Assembly (NCBI RefSeq): GCF_008831285.2
Contig: NC_045145.1
Span: 23,622,802 to 23,686,801 of the forward strand
Source of the DNA: Nymphaea colorata
Lineage: Eukaryota > Streptophyta > Magnoliopsida > Nymphaeales > Nymphaeaceae
DNA: 64,000 nt
Reading direction: 5' to 3'
Position 1 is the first letter of the stretch, and each line of letters begins with the position of its first letter. Below, one piece after another: positions 11,100 through 21,013 of this stretch. Made by a program: the position numbers and the translations under genes. The notes under the pieces were generated by a model, which saw nothing but the letters and a program-made list of their open reading frames with translations, did not search any database and had not been told where the DNA came from.

Positions 11100-11764
11100 T
11101 TACTTATTTATATATTTTGTGTCCTTTCAGAAATGAGAATTTCTATAAAAGAGCCCTACAGCCAAAAATTTCTATCTCGGCCACTGGTCCACGCCTATGG
11201 CTGTTGCTAATTTGTATGGAAGTGGCACATCTTTGAAGGTTATGGTTATGGATCTGGAGTCAGGTTCATTAAGGCCTAATCAAGTGTAGAAGCTGGATTT
11301 TGAACCACTAAAGACCAAATCCCGCTGAGCGTGGCTCTCGGTTTTGGCCGAATTCTTCGCGGACCTTGCTGCCCATTTGTTCAACCTGCAACATTATGAA
11401 TATTTTCTTATATATCCAATAATGTGGGTTGGATTAAGAAGTGGTATTGTTTAGCGTTGGATCCAAATGCAACCATCCTTGTTTACCTTCGAACATGAGG
11501 ACGTCTTTTGTTGGAAATATTACATGACATGCCCAGGTTCTCTTGCGCGTTTGATAACGCGGACAAGTACTGCCGAGAAGCGACCGATTGAAAAAACATC
11601 ATGTGTTCACATTCCAGACTCCAAAAGCTGTCACCTGTTTTGCCCTTGTCTTCACTAGATAACAACATATCAAGTTTGGCCCGACTCAATATATAGTCTT
11701 TCTTATAAACAATATAAATTAGTACTGGCCATGCTGACCTAAGAACCGGCGGTCTATATACAAT
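11100..11764. other. No feature recognised
   Basis: Sequence between the solo LTR and the next repeat-family copy. No convincing coding frame or repeat relation was seen. Confidence 0.55.
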
Positions 11765-12436
11765 GTGTCGTGGATCGTGTGCAGCATCCTTTCCAAAGAG
11801 CGAAAGAAGCTGAAGCTAAAGAGAGAAATAAGCTATGCTTCCCACAAAAATGCATATGCTTCTCCCCGTAGAAAATTTATTCCAGATGATCTTGAACCTG
11901 CTCGTCTATCTTCCCTGGAGGCCGAGGAACATTCGTGTCGTTCCCATGGTGTTTCCAGGACTTCAAATCTAGGGATGTACAGCCCTCAATTTCGTCCCCT
12001 GCCATATTGTCCGTCGCTTGTACGTCTACCCGCCTCCTCCATGAGTCTTCCTGCTCTCTACCATTGCCCAGTCCTTCATCACAGCACGGCGGGCTGCAAT
12101 CGCTGGCTTTGTTTGATTGGGGTGTGGCGTGCCCTAGGTTCGACTCTCATTGTTATTCAGTGCAGCTGGATTGTCGGGCTGGTACCAGTGTGCTTCGTAA
12201 AGGCGCTGCCTAATGCTTGGCTTGGCCTTCCTTTGGCTGCAGTCTTTTTCCTATTTGCTTCTCACTTTGTACTGGCGGACCTTTGCTCTTTACTGGGGAA
12301 TAAGTGGGATCTGTCTAAATTATCTTCTGTTGGTTTCCCTATTCATCACAACTGTGGTAGTTCTAATTACAGTGGGAGTATGCACGGGTTATCTCGCGTC
12401 GCTTTGACTGGGGAAGAAGAAGCAACAGAGGTTTGA
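11765..12436 (+). CDS. Hypothetical ORF, 223 aa, repeat-family member
   Basis: This is among the longest open frames in the window. Its middle to C-terminal part (GLVPVCFVKALPNAWLGL) matches the minus-strand frame at 3109-3607. The hydrophobic tail continues in a neighbouring frame at 12213-12407, which keeps LFITTVVVLITVG, so the reading frame shifts within the conserved block. That makes it more likely a decayed copy than a working gene. No known domain is recognised. The first 60 residues are basic and look unlike the rest. The start used is the upstream limit of the frame and is not otherwise supported. Confidence 0.3.
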   Translation: MSWIVCSILSKERKKLKLKREISYASHKNAYASPRRKFIPDDLEPARLSSLEAEEHSCRSHGVSRTSNLGMYSPQFRPLPYCPSLVRLPASSMSLPALYHCPVLHHSTAGCNRWLCLIGVWRALGSTLIVIQCSWIVGLVPVCFVKALPNAWLGLPLAAVFFLFASHFVLADLCSLLGNKWDLSKLSSVGFPIHHNCGSSNYSGSMHGLSRVALTGEEEATEV

Positions 12437-12904
12437 TCGGTTTGGTTTCGTGCAACGATTGGAGCGGAAGGAACAAGAGGTTGTCTTCGCCATGAATGTT
12501 CCAAATGCTTCGAAACAATTTGGTCATCTCCCTGTCTCTAGCAGCTGTTTGCTTTGCGTGCTGTTTGTCGTGGTGTTTTTGTTTGAAGTATTGTCACAAA
12601 AAAACGTGTACAAGTATGAGGCAAGAAAAAAAAATAGGTATAATAAGACAAAGTTGTATATTTTAAGAATAAAATGGGGAAAAAATAAAAAATTTGTAAA
12701 AAATAAATAAATAATTCTATTAATTATATAAAAATAAAGTAATTGAGAGATTAAAAAAACATTATTCATAAATTTTCTTCATGACTAGATAAAAAACAAA
12801 TTAAAATTAGATAATTAAAACTAACAGTCTGGCAAATGCATAACTAAGAAAAGATTGTTGCCTTCATGACTTTACAACACAAATGAAGGCATTATTCACT
12901 TGAA
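12437..12904. other. AT-rich spacer
   Basis: Very AT-rich DNA after the hypothetical ORF, leading into hAT transposase remains. Nothing else was recognised. Confidence 0.55.
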
Positions 12905-13825
12905 AAGTGAAAAAAAACATGTCCTAGCCTTTTTCCCAAAAAGTGAACTCATCTTCTTCATTTCTTGTATGCCTTGAAGTTCTTTGTCTTTCACTTTCAC
13001 CAATATTTTCCTCTTCCTCTTCTGAAGGCAAGTTCGTTGTCTCAGTATTTAAATTTTCTTCTTCAGCAGGTCCACATGTTCAATGTAAATAGGATTTGCA
13101 TTGGACTTTTTTAATTCTGGAGTCATGCTTTGCAAATGCATATTCATTCTAACGAAGACCAAATTTGTTAATCTTGATGGTGCAAGATTGTTTTTTTTTT
13201 CATGTTAGCAGCATCAAATGCACTCCAATTTCTTTCACAGGTTGATGCGCCACATGGTTGACTTAAAATTTTGATTACTACACTTTGAAGCACATGAACA
13301 GAAGAACCAAATATCTACCACCAAATCCCTAATATAATTAAAAAAGAAAACAAAAATTAAAAGAAGAAGTGCATAACCAATAATGAATGTTGATTGTATA
13401 CATAGAAAAACTAGTAAAATGAGATATTTACGTGGATGTGCTCATGTTTAATCCCTTGTGAAACAACGTAGGATCTTTATTATGATATTTGACCAATTCA
13501 TTAGCTATTTAGGAAAAAGTATTCTTGTCACTATGTCCAAACCCTCTAGAACTTTGTCATCGATTTTTTACCATTTTATTCCAAAATAGATGAGGATTTA
13601 AAAAGGCAACTTCAGCACGTATTGGATTGTGCAAGTTAGGATTCCATCTCCTATCAATCATTTTCCAATATAGCACATATTTTTTCTTGTTATCCTTACT
13701 TGCATTCTTCAAAGCTTCTGTCTCCGTGGGAGGATGATCCATATGAAATATTTTTTACCTTATGCACACACATTTAATTTGTCTTATCAACCACTCTACG
13801 TCAGCTGTAAGCTTCTCAACGCCCG
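12905..13825 (-). pseudogene. hAT transposase, C-terminal fragment
   Basis: hAT transposases cut and paste DNA elements with 8-bp target duplications. On the minus strand an upstream block (13825-13445) reads KLTADVEWLI and then YVLYWKMIDRRWNP...LHNPIRAEVAFLNPHLFW, the region before the dimerisation domain in plant DUF659-type hAT proteins. After an AT-rich stretch, possibly an intron, a second block (13300-12950) gives ILSQPCGASTCERNWSAFD, then, after a slip in a poly-A run, LAPSRLTNLVFVRMNMHL. This is the hAT C-terminal dimerisation signature (CERNWS...). An acidic tail follows. A stop after WNKMVKNR and the frame slip show it is dead. The catalytic N-terminal part is absent. It lies immediately left of a foldback structure. 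Confidence 0.8.
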
Positions 13826-14189
13826 GAAAAAAGTTTCCATAAATGAAATCAAAATAAAATAATGGAAGGTAGAACAAAATTTCCACCAACAAAGTCTCCA
13901 GTACTAATAGTTAGTAGTTTTAAGCCGAGATATTTAGTTCCTAATAGCAGCAGCCAAGAATTGGGACTTCTGAATGCCAGGTCTAAGGGGCCATGCAGAG
14001 GATCCAAATCGGGACAAGGGAGTTTCAACGGCAGCCACGTGTCCAGCTCCTCCGGATCATACACTGCAGGCGGGTCGCCACATGAAGCCAGACGCGGTTC
14101 CCAGTTTTCAGGAAAAAGGATGCAAAGTCTTTTATAGTCCGGTTTCCGGGTTTTTTTTTTTCTTTTCTAATTTTTACTTCGAGCAAATC

Positions 14190-14193
14190 TATA

Positions 14194-14226
<33 letters not shown>

Positions 14227-14258
14227 GTGTGTGTGTGTGTGTGTGTGCGCGCGCGCTT
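14190..14258. repeat. Compound (TA)n(TG)n(CG)n microsatellite
   Basis: TA repeats run into TGTGTG and then GCGCGC, followed by GCTTATCCT. The opposite arm of the foldback has a short TA run next to AGGATAAGC (about 16380-16405), so the microsatellite expanded in one arm only. Confidence 0.9.
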
Positions 14259-14337
14259 ATCCTAGTGTAGCTTCCTTCTAGTTCTAGAGTACCACCAATA
14301 GAGAAAGTTTGTATGTATACTTTGCTTTGGGGGTTTG

Positions 14338-14908
14338 GACTAATTGAATCACACGATAAAACAATTCATGGAAGTCAGGTGTGGATAATGCAGAAACTTC
14401 TTCCGATGCAACGTATCTGGTGGCCGGGACGGTGAAGCATCCTCTCAGTCGCCGGACAAAGTCGATCGTGGGAGAATCGGCGAGAAATTGATTTACACTC
14501 AGAAGGTGGAGAAATGGAACCTAGGAGGAAGACCTGGAACAAATCTGAGAACAGAAAAAGAAAAAGAAAACTGTGAACACAAAGTGTTGATCTACCCATA
14601 ATTACAGAAAATATAACATTTTGAATTTGTAAAGGTTCTGGTTCCAGAAACACAAAATATAAAAGAAACTGATAATCAAATTATTTCCAGTAGATATGTT
14701 ATAGGGAAAAACAACTTACCAGAAAAGCATCAATACAAACACAGCATTTCTGTAGACGATGTATAAAACCAAATAGACAACACGCTGATAATTCCAGTGC
14801 CCATGAACTAGCAATAACCTTTTCAAGAATCTGAACTGCCCCATTGCAAAATCTGACGCCATAACTGCTTGGCGCCCCACCTGCCCAGATATCCCAACTC
14901 CAACATCA
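14338..14908 (-). repeat. Foldback core arm 1
   Basis: This 571-bp arm is the reverse complement of 14943-15249 joined to 15902-16173. Pairing is high, with only scattered substitutions. It carries the P4-ATPase exon at its inner end. Confidence 0.92.
14719..14907 (-). pseudogene. P4-ATPase (ALA1-like flippase) exon fragment, arm 1
   Basis: P4-ATPases move aminophospholipids across plant membranes. The minus-strand frame reads [20 protein letters not shown], then [20 protein letters not shown], then [20 protein letters not shown] and LFW. This is the conserved stretch from the end of the cytosolic P domain (DVGVGISGQ) into the fifth membrane segment, most like Arabidopsis ALA1-type proteins. 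The frame ends exactly at LFW followed by GTAAGT, a splice donor, so the copy came from genomic DNA with its intron. Only about 63 of roughly 1,150-1,200 residues are present. EG has become VG after GISGQ. It cannot make a working pump. Confidence 0.9.
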
Positions 14909-14937
14909 CGCTCCTTTCTGCCTCTCCCATTCCCCAA

Positions 14938-15132
14938 ATGGCTGATGTTGGAGTTGGGATATCTGGGCAGGAGGGGCGCCAAGCAGTTATGGCGTCAGAT
15001 TTTGCAATGGGGCAGTTCAGATTCTTGAAAAGGTTATTGCTAGTTCATGGGCACTGGAATTATCAGCGTGTTGGCTATTTGGTTTTATACAATTTCTACA
15101 GAAATGCTGTGTTTGTCTTGATGTTTTTTTGG
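14938..15132 (+). pseudogene. P4-ATPase (ALA1-like flippase) exon fragment, arm 2
   Basis: This is the mirror copy of the arm 1 fragment. It reads [20 protein letters not shown], then [20 protein letters not shown], then [20 protein letters not shown] and LMFFW. It keeps the EG after GISGQ and the YNFY motif, so it is closer to the functional family than arm 1. The splice donor seen in arm 1 (GGTAAG) reads GGAAAG here, and the frame runs on into former intron to 15249. The extra codons before ADVG extend six bases beyond the inner end of arm 1, showing that the two arms were copied with slightly different ends. Confidence 0.9.
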
Positions 15133-16173
15133 AAAGTTATTTTTCCCTATAACATATCTACTGGAAATAATTTGATTATCAGTTTCTTTTATATTTTGTG
15201 TTTCTGGAATCAGAACCTTTACAAATTCAAAGTGTTATATTTTCTGTAAGTAACCTCAGTATGCTTGGACTAGCTCCGTTAGGTATGCTAGCTTGATGAA
15301 AGCCATATCCTTGGTACTAGGGAATAGCATTTGTTAGTGACTTGCATGTTTGTAAATAAAGGTGCTCCTCAATGTCCGTCCTTACAAATGCACTCCTCAA
15401 TTTGCATTCTTTTGCCTTCCCTTATTTCTGTGTCCCAATGCCTATTCTTCACGGCCATTCTTTCAGCTTTAGCATTCATGCATGTCGCATTTATGCTCAG
15501 CATGGTGGTTGACTAGAAGAAATTTACTAGCTTTTTCTTTTTGCTACACAAAAGATCGCCATGTCTGTAATAGGGGCAGCCTTTCGAGTTTTCACCTTAC
15601 GGTTGAATTTCTTGTACCAATCAAACAACCTCATTGACTCCTGAAGGATCATTCTTCATTAGAAAAAGTTGTGCCACAATTTCACCGCTCCACTTGTGCC
15701 CTTTGGAAAACGTTATTACTGGGACTAGTTGAACTTATAGTTACTTCATTGCCGATTTTGGAGACGGACGACGTCGTGGGCGCGAAGGCGATGGTGGGGT
15801 GAAGCAATGAAATAGTTGGATTTTGTGATTAAAAATCACAAAATTTTTTAGTTTCTTGTTCTTGAGGTTGGTGGGTGTAATTATTTAAGATTATGTTATA
15901 TTAATTATGGGTAGTTGATCATCACTTTGTGTGCACAGTTTTTTCTTTTTCTTTTTCTGTTCTCAAAATTGTTCCAGGTCTTCCTCCTAGGTCCCATTTC
16001 TCCGCTTTCTAAGAGTGAATCATTTTCTCGCCGATTCTCCCGCGATCGACTTTGTCTGGAGACTGAGAGGATGCTTCACCGTCCCGGGCACCAGATACGT
16101 TGCATCGGAAGAAGTTTCTGCATTATCCACACCTCACTTCCATGAATTGTTTTATCGTGTGATTCAATTAGTC
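14943..16173 (+). repeat. Foldback core arm 2, with internal insertion
   Basis: This arm pairs with 14338-14908. It is split by about 652 bp (15250-15901) absent from arm 1. TAA occurs at both junctions (15247-15249 and 15902-15904), so it may be a small insertion with a 3-bp TAA duplication, or arm 1 may have lost the segment. Confidence 0.88.
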
Positions 16174-16565
16174 TTAAGGTCGTCTTAAGAAACGAGTCAA
16201 TTTTTTACTCGGCCTAAAGTAAACTTCTGCTACAGCTAAACCCCAAATATGTGGTAGGGGCGGAGATTTCTTATAGAATCCAAAAATAAAATTTATTTTT
16301 TTGAGCCTTCCTTTCTTTCTCTCTAAAAAATATAAAAAGCCAAAAACCAAATACTTGGGGGATTGTGAAACGTCGGGTGATTAGGATAAGCGTATATATA
16401 TATATCCCCAAAACCGCTCCCCTGGGGCGCCTATGAGGCTCCGCGGGACCCGCAAAAGCGGTTTAATTGGGAGTAAAAATTATAAAAGAAGAAAAAAAGA
16501 AAACACCGGAAACCTGCATGGCCCCCTACACCTGGCATTCGGAAGTCCCAATTCGTCGCTGCTGC

Positions 16566-17935
16566 CTGATTCAGCAGCGATTTGAATCGGTTCACCAGTG
16601 ATTCCATAAACTGATCCGATTTGAATCCTCCGATTCAGGCGGATTCATTTTTTATACTATCCACATAGATGATTTTAATGCTATGATAAGCCCAAATGAT
16701 AAAACATATAGGTGTCCCAACCCTTCTTCACGTGCAGACTTTACACATGACTGTTGCCTAGGGTAGAAGACTGGTTAGACAAGTAAATAGAGCTCGTATG
16801 TTGTTTTTAAATATAGGGTACTTATTTAGAAAAATCTAAATTCGAATTCACGGATCTCCTTAGTTATTTACTTCACATCTACTCCAGATCTGATGGAATG
16901 TCATATGAATCCGATCTGATTTCATAACCAGTTAGACATTTTTTTCATCCCTAATTTTTTAAAATAATTTGATCAATTTCTTTTTTTGGCCTCTGATCAT
17001 TAGGAAAAATTCAATCAGATACACCCAATAACGTGAAAGAAAGCCCTCTCCCTCTATCCTTTTTCAAATCCAACAATTTATAGTAATATCGGGCCCCACA
17101 CAAACACAGAAGTGCAGTCAATGTAGTAGGGTTCCAAGGGCACCAAAAGCGATGGATGAAGAGGTGCCTATAAGCAACTTTCGCATCACAACCTCCAGCT
17201 ATGATCCTTATCTTCTGTCGCCGTGCAGAAACCGACCGGTTTCCACCATTTGCCGTGTTCCACCCTCTCGTTTGACTTATTGAAAATATGAAATTGAAAA
17301 GAAGTTTTTAGAAACTTATTTCAAGAATTAAAGAAATGAAAACAAAATGCAGATTTACAAGAAATAAATTTAAATCAAATGCTAGATAATTCTATTATTT
17401 TTTGGATTCATACTCAATTGAGAGACAAGGAAAAAGGGCGAGCAGGAGAGGGGCAAGAACCGGCTCACTTGGTTTTTTACAATGGACTTGGTTACTATAT
17501 GCCTCCTAACCTAATTGGTTGCACTACCTGTGCAAAGAGAGAGAGATTTGAAGAATGGACATGGAGCTTTTCTTTATAATATTAGTTCATGACTTTTATG
17601 TTTGTGTTTCTATTAACCGTTAATTTAGAAAAAATAGAAGGCTGAAGTGGTTTCTTATAAGTTTGCCACTTAAAGGCACATACCAATTTCTATATCTAGG
17701 CATATGTGAAGTGTTACATTTTCACTTAAAAAAATGAGATGGACCATTTCCAATATGGCTACGAGACCTATATCACTACTAAGTGAATATCCATTTTTTA
17801 TATTAATATACATCCAGCCATACTTCCTTTGTTACCTTTCCTATCTAAGTACCTATTTGGAACCAATAGATCAGTAAAAACATGAAATTTTGAACACTTA
17901 TACTTGCTTTTGTTACTTTTGTGTTTGAAATAGCG
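16566..17935. other. No feature recognised
   Basis: Non-coding AT-rich DNA. A short frame at 17379-17579 has no recognisable relatives and is not supported as a gene. Confidence 0.5.
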
Positions 17936-18357
17936 GTCATACTGAAAAGTGAAAACACAAAAATAGTGAGGAGCAATGCATGACAATACAAACAAGGAGA
18001 GTTGTACAATGAGTTGTGGAACTCATACATGTGGCTTTGAACATTAAGAATGTATAGTACTAAGGTTGAAGAACATGGCCTTGGATGGCCAGCATTGTGA
18101 ACCAATGAGCGTTTTATAGTACATAATATATGATACTTTTAGGAGAGAATCATTAATGGTAGGTGACCAAATATGTGGGGGGAAATATGAAAATAAATCT
18201 TTTTTTTATTTTTTTGAAACAGAGAAAAATTGTAAACTTTGGATTGTATGATCTTCCCTTATTATGACAATCGATATTGTCCATTTTTTAATTTGTTTTT
18301 CCAATCGTTCATGATTAATGTCCATGAGTGTCAAATTTGATTATCTGTGTTGCCAAA
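17936..18357 (+). repeat. Dispersed repeat, copy 2 (partner 4784-5207)
   Basis: Same-orientation match to 4784-5207, starting GTCATACTGAAAAGTG and ending in TTGATTATCTGTGTTGCCAAA. Differences are mainly single bases and one small indel near the ACCAAAT(A) GGGG stretch. Confidence 0.85.
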
Positions 18358-18560
18358 ATAACTCAATAGTACTTATCCAAAATAACTCAATAGTACTTAT
18401 CCTGGCAGAATAATTACACATTGGTGCCACTCAAAAGGAAAACAAAATTTAAAATATTAACGCGCCTTAGTCAATATTTTTTGGCTCCGTCTTCCAGTGG
18501 CCCTACTTTTATTGCCAAAAGAATTGAACTCACTAAACATCTAACGGCCGAAAAGAGGAC

Positions 18561-18619
<59 letters not shown>

Positions 18620-19864
18620 TGAGGAGAAGGAAAACAAGTTCTGTCAGAAATTAGTGGGTAAATGCTGAAATTGTGCCAGTTGTAGAGTCCCATATAGACG
18701 GGTATTATCATAAACCCATACCAGCGTCCTCACAAAAAGTTTTTATTTGATATTAGTATTCTAAAAAATTGCTCATTTATATATAATGACGCCCCTTAAG
18801 ATCCGATGTTTCTTAATTAGTGTCAAAAGCGGAGCCAGTGTATATTGTGACTGGTCTTATCACTGAAGTTGGTAGAAGAATAAAACACAAGAATCAGAAA
18901 CAGAGAAAATGTAAACATACAAAGGCTTTTGAGGATTTTCAATTGGACTTATGGGGTTTTGACAAAAAATCCTGAAAGATTTGTTGAGAAAATAGGGAAC
19001 CTCAAGAAAGTTCCAGTCCAGGCATCAAATACTTAGTTGGGTCAGGCTGGAAGTAATTGACCCATCTTCAACTAACCCATCTTCTAGAACCTCGGAATTT
19101 ATTTAATGTTGAAAGGAATGTGTATGTTTTTGGAAGTTATATAATCAGTTGAATCAACTTATTCATCTATGGTCACAAAGTTCACATTGATGCCGTTGAA
19201 ATAATAATAAAAATAACATTTTACAAGATTGTGCTTGATTTTTCCAGGGACACAACCAACCGAAAAAATTCGGTCATGTTTGACTTAACAGTAAGTCCAA
19301 TGAATTTTGTCCCCCAAAACTTAGGTGCAAGTTACGCATCTTTTCTGAATTTTTAAAAGAAAAAAGAAAACAAAGTGTAATTGAATTGGATCTGTCCTGG
19401 TTATTTGGGTGGTCTGGACCTGGGTTTGTGTTTTCTTGAAGCATTGCACAGGGTTCGGGTCCGAAATCTACTAAACTAGATAGTATTAAATAATTTGGCA
19501 TAATTAATGTGAAATTAAAACAAAATTTCTGTTTTTGTTTACCTTGAAAATTCGGTGGTCTAGTTAATTACAATTTGAGTTTAGAATGGCTGTGTTGGGT
19601 AATGTTTTCTTGTTGCTTTAAGTCTCTGGTCTCTGCTGGCCTTCTCCTCCACTCCCTGGCGGATGAATCGGACCATTTTCTGGATCTGCTTTGAGACATC
19701 TGTGTCATTCATCTTCACTTGTTGATGAAATCAACGCTCGCGATGGCCTCAGATCAGGATTTCCTTCTCCTTCTGCCCAGAACCGAGAGGGAGACAGGGC
19801 AAGAGAGAGAGAGATAAAGAAAGCGTGTGATACTGCCGCCGGATTTCTAGCCTGCATCGTTCAT
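18358..19864. other. Spacer with a (TA)n microsatellite
   Basis: Contains a perfect short tandem (CCAAAATAACTCAATAGTACTTAT twice in slightly varied form at about 18352-18400) and a long TA run at about 18565-18610. No gene was recognised. Confidence 0.6.
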
Positions 19865-19915
19865 GTACCGGTTAAGGCTGGGCCCGGCGGCAGCCCGGTC
19901 GGCCCGACTACCTCC

Positions 19916-20095
19916 CCGGCTCCCTTCCCCCCTTCCCATCTCCCTCCCCCTTCCCCCCTTCCCGTCTCCCTCCCCGTTCCCCTTCCCCCCTTCTCGTCTC
20001 CCTCTGGCCTCCCCGTTCCCCTTCCCTCCTTCCCGTCTCCTTCCCCCCTTCCCGTCTCCCTCCCCCTTCTCCCTTCCCATCTCCCTCCCGGATTT
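19916..20095. repeat. Pyrimidine-rich minisatellite
   Basis: Variants of a roughly 20-bp CCCTTCCCGTCTCCCTCCCC unit are repeated about eight to nine times. It lies inside Pack-hAT-1. The long frames on both strands here are artefacts of the low-complexity sequence. Confidence 0.85.
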
Positions 20096-20319
20096 GCACG
20101 ACAAGGCGCAGAAGGAAGAGATTTGTCATGAAGGAGTTTCAACATGGACTGCAGGCGGGGTATTAAGGTTAGGGTTTCCAGCAAGAGATTTGCCATTGCT
20201 TCAGAGGAGACACAGGAAGGCGGCGACGATGATGATGAATTTTCCCCCCTTTTTTCCCTCTTTTTCCAAGCCTTTTTCAAGGTTCCCTGCAAAAACGGAC
20301 CAAACTTGTATACCCATCG

Positions 20320-20494
20320 TCATTTGCAGTTGATGAAGGAGGTGTCGGTGTTTTCCTTGGGGTCGGTTCTCCCATGAGCCGCCGTGACCGTGTTGATGTT
20401 TCCGCTGGGGAGTCTAGTAGTTCTGGAAGACAGCCGCGGTGTTGCCGAAGATGAAGTCAACGGTGCCGTTTCGGATGCCATGCCATCGATTGAC
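20320..20494 (-). pseudogene. Pectin methylesterase fragment
   Basis: Pectin methylesterases remove methyl groups from wall pectin. On the minus strand [17 protein letters not shown] matches the family active-site block (GTVDFIFGN). After a short frame loss, another frame gives NINTVTAAHGRTDPKENTDT followed by SFINCK, which matches the following family segment (NT.TAQGRTDPN.NTG.S..NC). The catalytic Asp of GTVDFIFG is kept. Roughly 55 residues of the usual 300-residue catalytic domain are present, with an internal deletion or frameshift, so it cannot be active. It is fused head-on to the PAL fragment on the same strand. Confidence 0.85.
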
Positions 20495-21013
20495 CTGAGG
20501 TCCGAGCCACTGAGGAGAGGTTCGAAGAGCGTATCTGTCCTGCTTCAGCTTCTGAAGTTGGTTGGTCTCCTGCAGCTTCGCCGCATGCTTCATGTAGTCG
20601 CTCCCTGCCAGTACGTACGCCATGAGCGCCGCCGCCTCTATCTGACCAGGGTGGTGCTTCAGCCGGTGCGTCAGCGAGTCGGCGAACTCCGGCTTCCCCT
20701 GCATCACCTCGTAGAACATGGCGTTCAGCAGCTCCGGCAGCACCGCCAGCACCGCTTCCACGTTCGCGTCGTAGCACACCAGGCACACCATTGCCGCCCC
20801 GACAGTCGTGCCGCAGACAATGGCCAGCCCTTCCTTGGGCTGCAGCTCGAACGGCCTCTCCACCCCAACCCACCTCAGCGCCTCGGTCCCAGATATCTCC
20901 TCTCCCATCGCCGTCTGAACTTTCGAGTTGGGCCACCGTGTCACCACGCCGGCCAGGTAGGACAGCGGCACGAGGTCGCCGGACGCTGTGACAATCGCGA
21001 CGAAGCCGGTCAA
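20414..21013 (-). CDS. Chimeric PAL-PME open reading frame, 199 aa
   Basis: An uninterrupted frame joins two unrelated enzyme fragments. Residues 1 to about 173 are from phenylalanine ammonia-lyase, the entry enzyme of phenylpropanoid metabolism. They include [15 protein letters not shown] with the Ala-Ser-Gly triad that forms the MIO cofactor, [35 protein letters not shown], and [16 protein letters not shown]. This corresponds to part of the second PAL exon. From about residue 174 it continues as pectin methylesterase ([17 protein letters not shown]) to a stop at 20414. Normal PAL is about 700 residues, so much of the catalytic fold is missing. The frame has stayed open although several PAL residues differ. 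The first eight residues overlap the internal TIR-like GGCCTG region. Expression is unknown. Confidence 0.75.
   Translation of the reverse strand: MTGFVAIVTASGDLVPLSYLAGVVTRWPNSKVQTAMGEEISGTEALRWVGVERPFELQPKEGLAIVCGTTVGAAMVCLVCYDANVEAVLAVLPELLNAMFYEVMQGKPEFADSLTHRLKHHPGQIEAAALMAYVLAGSDYMKHAAKLQETNQLQKLKQDRYALRTSPQWLGPQVNRWHGIRNGTVDFIFGNTAAVFQNY
20495..21013 (-). pseudogene. Phenylalanine ammonia-lyase fragment
   Basis: This is the PAL part of the chimera described for 20414-21013. It spans the MIO-forming ASG motif through the SPQWLGPQ segment, about 170 residues. It is GC-rich and stands out from AT-rich surroundings, which fits capture from a GC-rich coding gene. No intron is seen, as expected within PAL exon 2. 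It ends in mid-motif: PAL continues [10 protein letters not shown], whereas here SPQWLGPQV runs into PME sequence. Confidence 0.88.

Larger units (their letters stand above)
13945..16565. mobile_element. Foldback element with captured P4-ATPase exon
   Basis: The two halves are inverted copies. Outer arms pair about 13947-14000 with 16505-16560 (GAATTGGGACTTC.GAATGCC and its complement, then GGGGCCATGCA). A second paired stretch is CCGGTTTCCGG plus poly-T. Core arms 14338-14908 and 14943-16173 pair closely over 571 bp around a 34-nt loop (14909-14942). Arm 1 has about 150 extra bp near 14000-14140, and arm 2 an extra 652 bp at 15250-15901. Both arms contain the same exon of a plant P4-ATPase. 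No transposase is encoded and no clear target duplication was found at the outer ends, so the element class (MULE-like, hAT-like or a simple inverted duplication) is open. Confidence 0.85.

Noticed and set aside
14375-14653. 92-codon minus-strand frame mirrored at 15915-16145
   Set aside because: Open in both arms because the arms are copies of each other; I recognise no protein, and much of it lies in former intron or untranslated sequence.
17379-17579. Small plus-strand ORF
   Set aside because: No domain, no conserved copy and no start context beyond an ATG.
19691-20333. Proline/serine-rich or glycine/arginine-rich frames on both strands
   Set aside because: Caused by the pyrimidine-rich minisatellite in Pack-hAT-1.
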